Shown: piece by piece, positions 18,877-23,667 of the stretch | How the letters are laid out: every line of letters begins with the position of its first letter | Numbering within the stretch: the first letter of the stretch is position 1 | NCBI GenBank assembly: GCA_002104905.1 | Contig: MCFE01000961.1 | Location: 1-23,667 of the forward strand | DNA: 23,667 nucleotides | From: Basidiobolus meristosporus CBS 931.73 | Lineage: Eukaryota; Basidiobolomycota; Basidiobolomycetes; Basidiobolales; Basidiobolaceae | Direction: 5' to 3' | Notes under the pieces: model-generated | Databases searched by the model: none | Told to the model about the DNA's origin: nothing | Seen by the model: only the letters and a program-made list of their open reading frames with translations | Program-made: the position numbers and the translations under genes

Positions 18877-19863
18877 CTAATCTTGATGTGCAAAATTCCT
18901 ATGCTTGAATAACTTAAGTCGATTTCCAGCAACTGGTGCTCTCAACTGGGTGTTGTCAAGCTCAGTTATGTAATAACTTCCATTTCCAATTACTTTGGAA
19001 ATGAGGTAGGGGCCAGTCCATTTGTTGTCAAACTTCCGGCTCCATTGCTTGTCCAAGGTAGAATCATAGAGTAATACTGGGTCTCCTAGTGATAGTGGTT
19101 TTGGCCTTGTTGGGTGTGATTTGTCAAAGGGCACCTTGTTCTTTAGTCGTGTGTCCTTAAGTTGTTCAGCAGCTCTGCTAATATTCAAGTCATGGTGATC
19201 AAGTTGCTGTATGCGAGTTGCAAGGAGGTCTTCAGTCTGCATATCGGATCTCCAATTCAATGAGTTCCAAGTGACTGTGTTTAACTCCACTGGTAGTATG
19301 CAGTCATGTCCATAGAGTAGCTTGAATGGCGATAATCCAGTTGTTCTCTTGGTAGTAATTCTATCTGCCCACAGTGCAAGATGTAATTGCTGTGGCCACA
19401 GTGTTGTGTTATTCTCACAGGCCTTGACAAGAGAGTTCACCAATGGTCCATGTCCTCTCTCTATCATTCCATTGGCTTGAGGGTGGTAAGCTGTTGTGAA
19501 AGCTATGTGTATCTTGTACTTTGAGCACAACTCCTGGATCATTTGGGATGTCATCTCTCCTCTGTCAGCAACAAACTGTCGGATGCAGCCAAATCTGCAG
19601 ATGATGTCTTCAAGTATAAATCTCCATATGGTATGGCTCTTGTTGTTGGGCAAGGCTCGAGCCTCTGCCCATCCACTAAGGTCATCTCTAGCAACAATCA
19701 GGTATTTTTTTGATCCAGCTGTTGGCATGTGGACAAGGTCAATACCAACCTTTTGCCATAGACAGATTGTGTAAGTAGGATGCAGTGGTTCTTCATAACG
19801 CTTGGAGGATCTCTTCTGGCAGGCTACACATGACTCAACAAAGTGCTGGACATCATAGTACAT
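18877..19863 (-). CDS. Ty3/gypsy integrase (C-terminal part of the polyprotein)
   Basis: Integrase inserts the element's cDNA into the host genome. This 328-codon stretch is in the same frame as the upstream gag-pol, separated from it by one TGA and 15 codons, so it is the end of one polyprotein rather than a gene; the Met at 19863 is internal. Counting from it: zinc-finger Cys pair ESCVACQK (12, 15), the matching His pair lying before the stop; catalytic core with Asp42 (VGIDLVHMP), Asp100 (FVADRGEMTS) and Glu135 (YHPQANGMIERG), all three present; LSPFKLLYG at 177-185; and a GPY/F module (KWTGPYLISK, 281-290). It ends 28 residues after GNGSYYITEL with no chromodomain. The Asp-Glu gap is 34 residues, one short of the usual 35, because the D.G.E motif lacks a residue. 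Assignment is firm. Confidence 0.93.
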   Translation of the reverse strand: MYYDVQHFVESCVACQKRSSKRYEEPLHPTYTICLWQKVGIDLVHMPTAGSKKYLIVARDDLSGWAEARALPNNKSHTIWRFILEDIICRFGCIRQFVADRGEMTSQMIQELCSKYKIHIAFTTAYHPQANGMIERGHGPLVNSLVKACENNTTLWPQQLHLALWADRITTKRTTGLSPFKLLYGHDCILPVELNTVTWNSLNWRSDMQTEDLLATRIQQLDHHDLNISRAAEQLKDTRLKNKVPFDKSHPTRPKPLSLGDPVLLYDSTLDKQWSRKFDNKWTGPYLISKVIGNGSYYITELDNTQLRAPVAGNRLKLFKHRNFAHQD

Positions 19864-19908
19864 GTTTTCCCAGTAGTACCTCTGAGCTGTGGTATTGTAT
19901 GTGGCTTC

Positions 19909-19911
19909 TCA
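19909..19911 (-). other. In-frame TGA that splits the gypsy polyprotein
   Basis: The stop falls in the integrase zinc finger, between GEPGGHRG and EATYNTTAQRYYWENMYYDV. The frame is the same on both sides ((23610-19863) is a multiple of 3). In the coding strand the codon follows GGA; CGA to TGA by deamination would explain it and would restore an Arg, a residue common at this place in related integrases. Confidence 0.85.
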
Positions 19912-22900
19912 TCCTCTATGTCCTCCTGGTTCTCCTTGGTGGATACTTGTCATGATGTTCAGTTGCTCTTGAGGGGTGGTGACTACTCTTCTTGGCATAA
20001 GTCCAGGCTTCACTCGCTTAAAGAGAAGATCATCTTTAAGATAGTAGTGGTGTGCCTTCTTCCTGAGTTTTCTAAACTCCTGAATATCCATCCAACTAGG
20101 TTTCTTAAGTGTCCTTAGATATTCCTTGATCAGACTCCAGGTAGTTCTCTCTTGGTCTTTGATGGCAATCTGTCGGATCTCTGCATCAATAATATCATCA
20201 AAGTGAGGGTCCAAGTCTTCAAATAATTGTGGTCCCTTCCTGGAGAGTGCATCAGCCACAACATTTGTCTTGCCAGGGATATGTTTGACCTCAAAGTCAA
20301 ACATTTTCAGCCATGCCATCCATCGGTTTGTGGCATCATCAGGTAGGTCAGGCTTGTTGATCATTCCTATAAGTGGCTTGGCATCTGTCTCCAGGATAAA
20401 ATGTGTCATGTAGAGTTGTGACTTCAGTTTCCTCAGCATCTTCACAACTCCTAGTAGTTCTCTCTTAATCTGTGAGTATCTTTGTTCTCTAGGAGAGAAT
20501 AGGCAGCTCTCATATCTGCAGGCATAGCGGTTGCCATCTTCATCATCTTGTCCAAGTAGTGCTCCAGCTCCTATGGGGCTTGCATCCACTGTCAAAATAG
20601 GCGGGCATTCAGTGTTTTGATAGTCAAGAGGTCTTAGAACTGGTGGAGATACTAAGGCCTCTTTCAGTAATTGCATGGCTTCTTCTTGCTCTTCTCCCCA
20701 GATAAATGGGGTATTCTTTCTCTGTAGTCGGTAGATTGGTTCTGCTATCTCAGAAAATCTTGGGATCCAGATCCTAAAGAACCCACAAGCTGCCACAAAG
20801 CCACGAGCTTGTGTTAGATTTGTGGGGGTAGGCCAGTTGCATATCTTTTGTGTCTTGGAGTCTCCAGGTGAGCGACCAAAGGTGTTGCATTTTTGTCCAA
20901 CAATGGATATCTCTGATACACCAAAGCTGCTTTTCTCACCACTGATGGTGAGTCCAGCTTCTTCAATGGCTCCTAGTATGGCATCATTGTCTGCAATATG
21001 GTCATAGACAAACTTTCTTACTCCAGGCATAACTTCAGTGGTGTCCCGGAATTTTGATCCTTTGATGCCTATGTCATCCACAAAGACAGCAAGTTTCTCA
21101 GGTATAAACTGGTATAGCACATTCACCATGCATCTCTGGAACTGAGCCACGGAGTTTGTAGCCCCTTGGCTGAGTCTTGTCATCCTTAATAGTCCAAATG
21201 GTGTCTGTAGTGCAAACATATCTCTTGATGTCTCATCAAGGGGAATCTGGTCATATCCTGAGTAGAGATCGTATGTTGAGTAGATGGAGTGGCCACTAAA
21301 GCTTTCTGCAAAGTCATCAATAGATGGAGGTATAGCAGCATCTCTGATAGTGACAGCATTTGCAGGTTGCATGTCTTGAATGAATCGGAGCTTTCCATTC
21401 TTCTTTTTGGTTACAAACCATCTGTTAGCATAGGGCCCATGGCAAGGTTCTAGGATACCAGCTTCTATCTTCTTCTTAAGTAGGTCATGCACATCAGCTT
21501 GGAGTCCTCTGGGCAGTGGGTAAGGCTTAAATGACCAGGGTGTGTGGGGCACTGTATGAATCTTGATGGGTTTTTCAACCGATGTCTTTAAGAGTCCCAT
21601 CTCCTTGTCATTATATGAGAAGACCTTATCATGCCTTTTCAAGGTCTCCTTAAATAATAGTATCTCCTCTGGTGTAAGGTTTCCATCACCAATGATAAGT
21701 TGCTTAAGTCTCTCAGGTGTAAGTCGTGTATCATCTGGTGTTTCTTCTGGTGGTCTAATGTAATCAGCAGGTTGGGATCCATCAGTCAAAGGTGTAAGTG
21801 ATGGTCTGATCTTCTGTTCTACTGTCTTGTATTTTGTTCGAACCATAGCTGTTTGCTCCTGTATACCTAATGAGCAGCTCCAAATGTTGGGGTGTATATT
21901 GTCAGGCTCTTCATCTTCTTCCATAACAAGATGTGTCTTCTGGCAAGCAGTATGTGTCCTCTTATTGTTGGGTGTTACACCACAGAAGGTTGACTGTAGT
22001 CCTGGATTGGATCCTTGTATGGTGTACCATACTGACCCATCGGAATAGTTGGTAGTTGTAGCCTTAGTACTGGTTTCCCATGGTCTACCTAGCAGAAGGT
22101 CAAAGTTTGCCTTCTGGCAGATGAAGAGGGGAAGCCAGACCTTGATTCCTTGTACCTCAATAGGGAACTTGTGCACTACACCGTAGAGTGGACTAGATCC
22201 TGAGTTTGCATCAGTCATGTTCCATCCAATATCTCTATCAACAGGCAGTAGCTCCTTGCTTCTAAGTGTCTTCCAGAAGTCTAGCGGCATAACACAAATC
22301 TCTGAGCCACTGTCAATATGGCAGTCAACAGGGTCATCATATATATATCCTTTCACCACAGCAGTTGCAACTGAGTAAAAGGTCTTATACTCAGTAGTGT
22401 TGTCATCTTTTTGGTGGTCTTCATGGTTTGTGTGAATTATATGGGTGTCCATATGTTCAACAGCTTGTCGTCTTGTTCTAAGCTGCTCATCAAAGGTCTT
22501 CCTAACAGATGGGGATACACTCATGATTTCTCCAACCGACAAAGTGAGGTTCTGCTTCAGCAGCTTCTCAGTAATCAGTTGAGGGCTTGAGTAGCTTGTT
22601 ATCTTTGAGGTCATCTGAAAGTGAGGCAATGGATCTTGGGTGGGCAGCATACTAGGCCTCTTGTCAATAACAACTTCAGGTTCTTCAAATCGTGGTCTTC
22701 TAAGGATGGGTTTGGCAGGTTCTTCAGGGAGGTGTCTTTTGGTAGCAAAGGCATCAACTTCATATTGTCTGTTGTCAGAGCTGCTTGGATTCACTTTATG
22801 AGTCCCAATAGGGGCATCAACAGTAATCTTTCTGGTTGCTGAGTCAGATTTCTGGAAAAGGGCTCTCATCCCTCCTCTTCGGAAATTAGTGGGAATCCTT

Positions 22901-23667
22901 CTTCCTTCCTTGTCAGCAAGCATTCCATCAGCATCAAACTGTACTGCTCCTTCTCTGAGTAGCTGACTAAGCTCTGAGCATTCTTGTCTGGCATGCTGAG
23001 TAGAGTCACACCAGATGCAGTGCCTGGGCAAAGGTCTTTGTCCCTCAGTAGGAACCTCAGCTGAGCCATTAATCTTGAGGGCTAGCTTTTGTAACTGTTC
23101 AGCAAGTTGGTCAATTCTGTCGGTAGTGTAGGTCTGATTGTCAGCAGCAGCACTCCTTGGCTCCTTGGTTGACTGGTCTGGCAGATTAGATGTCAGGAGT
23201 CTCATAAAGGTAGAAGTTTGCTTTGCCTCTAGGAGAACACGTTTCATCTCTGCAAAGCAAGGAATGCCAGACTTGTCATCCTTGGCAGCATGTAAGTCAA
23301 CTTTCCTTGCCAAGTCCTGGGGAAGCCCTTGTGCAAGGTAAAGTGTCATGGTAAACTCAGTTATAGCCTGGGACTCTAGGAGTGGCTTGGCCATATCTTC
23401 ATACTGTTGAATGAACTCTTCAAGTGGTAGCTTGGAAAGTCCAGTTCTTCCAAAGTGCCTGAGATCTTCAATTCCATAGTATATCTGGGGTCTACCATAC
23501 TCGGTCTGTAGGTAGGTCTTCATTAAGGCCCAGTCAGTGAGAATGTCTCCTTGTCTGAGAAGCTTAGTGGTAATATCATCGGTGCAGTAGTAGGGGAAGT
23601 CTTCAGCCATTTCTTGTTCAGATAGGACTGCACATCTTGCAGAGCTTCTCCCATTTGAATATGAAGC
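19909..23667 (-). CDS. Ty3/gypsy Gag-protease-RT-RNase H polyprotein (5' end outside the window)
   Basis: This encodes the particle protein and the enzymes that make cDNA. The first Met in view is at 23610 (1233 residues follow), but the frame stays open to the window edge, so the true start is probably beyond 23667. Counting from that Met: Gag-like capsid segment about 20-135 (DWALMKTYLQ, LPLEEFIQQYEDM); zinc knuckle C198-X2-C201-X4-H206-X4-C211; a low-complexity linker; aspartic protease with DSGSE (433-437) and LLLGRPW (505-511); reverse transcriptase about 695-890 with Asp781 (STYDLYSGYDQ), LSQGATNSVAQFQRCM and FVDD (843-846); RNase H with Asp1009, Glu1051, Asp1076 and VVADALSR (1117-1124); and the His pair of the integrase zinc finger (1224, 1231) just before the premature TGA. 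All polymerase and RNase H catalytic residues are present. FVDD instead of YVDD is a common variant. One reading frame for gag and pol is normal in many fungal gypsy elements. Confidence 0.95.
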   Translation of the reverse strand, partial: ASYSNGRSSARCAVLSEQEMAEDFPYYCTDDITTKLLRQGDILTDWALMKTYLQTEYGRPQIYYGIEDLRHFGRTGLSKLPLEEFIQQYEDMAKPLLESQAITEFTMTLYLAQGLPQDLARKVDLHAAKDDKSGIPCFAEMKRVLLEAKQTSTFMRLLTSNLPDQSTKEPRSAAADNQTYTTDRIDQLAEQLQKLALKINGSAEVPTEGQRPLPRHCIWCDSTQHARQECSELSQLLREGAVQFDADGMLADKEGRRIPTNFRRGGMRALFQKSDSATRKITVDAPIGTHKVNPSSSDNRQYEVDAFATKRHLPEEPAKPILRRPRFEEPEVVIDKRPSMLPTQDPLPHFQMTSKITSYSSPQLITEKLLKQNLTLSVGEIMSVSPSVRKTFDEQLRTRRQAVEHMDTHIIHTNHEDHQKDDNTTEYKTFYSVATAVVKGYIYDDPVDCHIDSGSEICVMPLDFWKTLRSKELLPVDRDIGWNMTDANSGSSPLYGVVHKFPIEVQGIKVWLPLFICQKANFDLLLGRPWETSTKATTTNYSDGSVWYTIQGSNPGLQSTFCGVTPNNKRTHTACQKTHLVMEEDEEPDNIHPNIWSCSLGIQEQTAMVRTKYKTVEQKIRPSLTPLTDGSQPADYIRPPEETPDDTRLTPERLKQLIIGDGNLTPEEILLFKETLKRHDKVFSYNDKEMGLLKTSVEKPIKIHTVPHTPWSFKPYPLPRGLQADVHDLLKKKIEAGILEPCHGPYANRWFVTKKKNGKLRFIQDMQPANAVTIRDAAIPPSIDDFAESFSGHSIYSTYDLYSGYDQIPLDETSRDMFALQTPFGLLRMTRLSQGATNSVAQFQRCMVNVLYQFIPEKLAVFVDDIGIKGSKFRDTTEVMPGVRKFVYDHIADNDAILGAIEEAGLTISGEKSSFGVSEISIVGQKCNTFGRSPGDSKTQKICNWPTPTNLTQARGFVAACGFFRIWIPRFSEIAEPIYRLQRKNTPFIWGEEQEEAMQLLKEALVSPPVLRPLDYQNTECPPILTVDASPIGAGALLGQDDEDGNRYACRYESCLFSPREQRYSQIKRELLGVVKMLRKLKSQLYMTHFILETDAKPLIGMINKPDLPDDATNRWMAWLKMFDFEVKHIPGKTNVVADALSRKGPQLFEDLDPHFDDIIDAEIRQIAIKDQERTTWSLIKEYLRTLKKPSWMDIQEFRKLRKKAHHYYLKDDLLFKRVKPGLMPRRVVTTPQEQLNIMTSIHQGEPGGHRG

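Noticed and set aside
19496-23341. Plus-strand frames of 60-92 codons across the gypsy pol
   Set aside because: They are shadows of the minus-strand polyprotein, whose domain motifs are unmistakable.
1-23667. Search for CRISPR arrays, tRNA/rRNA genes, prokaryotic operons or defence systems
   Set aside because: No regularly spaced repeats, no RNA gene recognised, and all readable proteins are LTR-retrotransposon parts.

Overview
The window reads as a retrotransposon graveyard from a eukaryotic genome, most likely a filamentous fungus. This lineage call is an inference: it rests on the mix of Ty1/copia and Ty3/gypsy elements, the style of the gypsy integrase, and strong CpG depletion in the older copies. 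No host gene, tRNA, rRNA, CRISPR array or bacterial-type operon was recognised. Almost every supportable feature belongs to an LTR retrotransposon.

Layout, left to right. (1) 2-727 (+) is the broken 3' end (RNase H) of a copia element, followed by a polypurine tract and an LTR (722 to about 1104). (2) 1432-1462 repeats the first ~30 bp of that LTR. About 1567-2680 (+) is a heavily decayed Ty3/gypsy pol (end of RT, RNase H, end of integrase). (3) 2690-4742 is mostly unassigned. (4) 4860-7018 (-) is a decayed copia element read right to left: 409-bp LTR, primer-binding-site-like sequence, gag with zinc knuckle, protease and integrase. (5) 7545-8610 is a solo LTR of the gypsy family that recurs at 12342-13418 and 17766-18837. 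(6) Two copia LTRs lie tail to tail at 8916-9641; one carries a ~100-bp insert between 9-bp direct repeats. (7) 9651-11600 (-) is a copia element with large internal deletions. (8) 11620-12341 (-) is another copia fragment (integrase to start of RT), cut by the second gypsy solo LTR. (9) 13454-14588 holds two direct LTRs of a further family around a 197-bp core. (10) 14589-17398 is unassigned. (11) 17399-17745 (-) is a probable copia LTR. (12) 17766-23667 (-) is the youngest element, a nearly intact Ty3/gypsy. It has a 3' LTR, a polypurine tract and a gag-protease-RT-RNase H-integrase frame broken by one in-frame TGA. Its 5' end lies outside the window.

The genes work together only in the sense of retrotransposition. 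Gag packages the RNA, protease cuts the polyprotein, RT/RNase H makes cDNA primed by a tRNA and the polypurine tract, and integrase inserts it. Only the element on the right still shows most of its catalytic residues. The others are layered, truncated and full of stops. Comparing the three gypsy LTR copies shows CpG in the youngest replaced by TpG/CpA in the others, which suggests decay driven by cytosine methylation or a RIP-like process.
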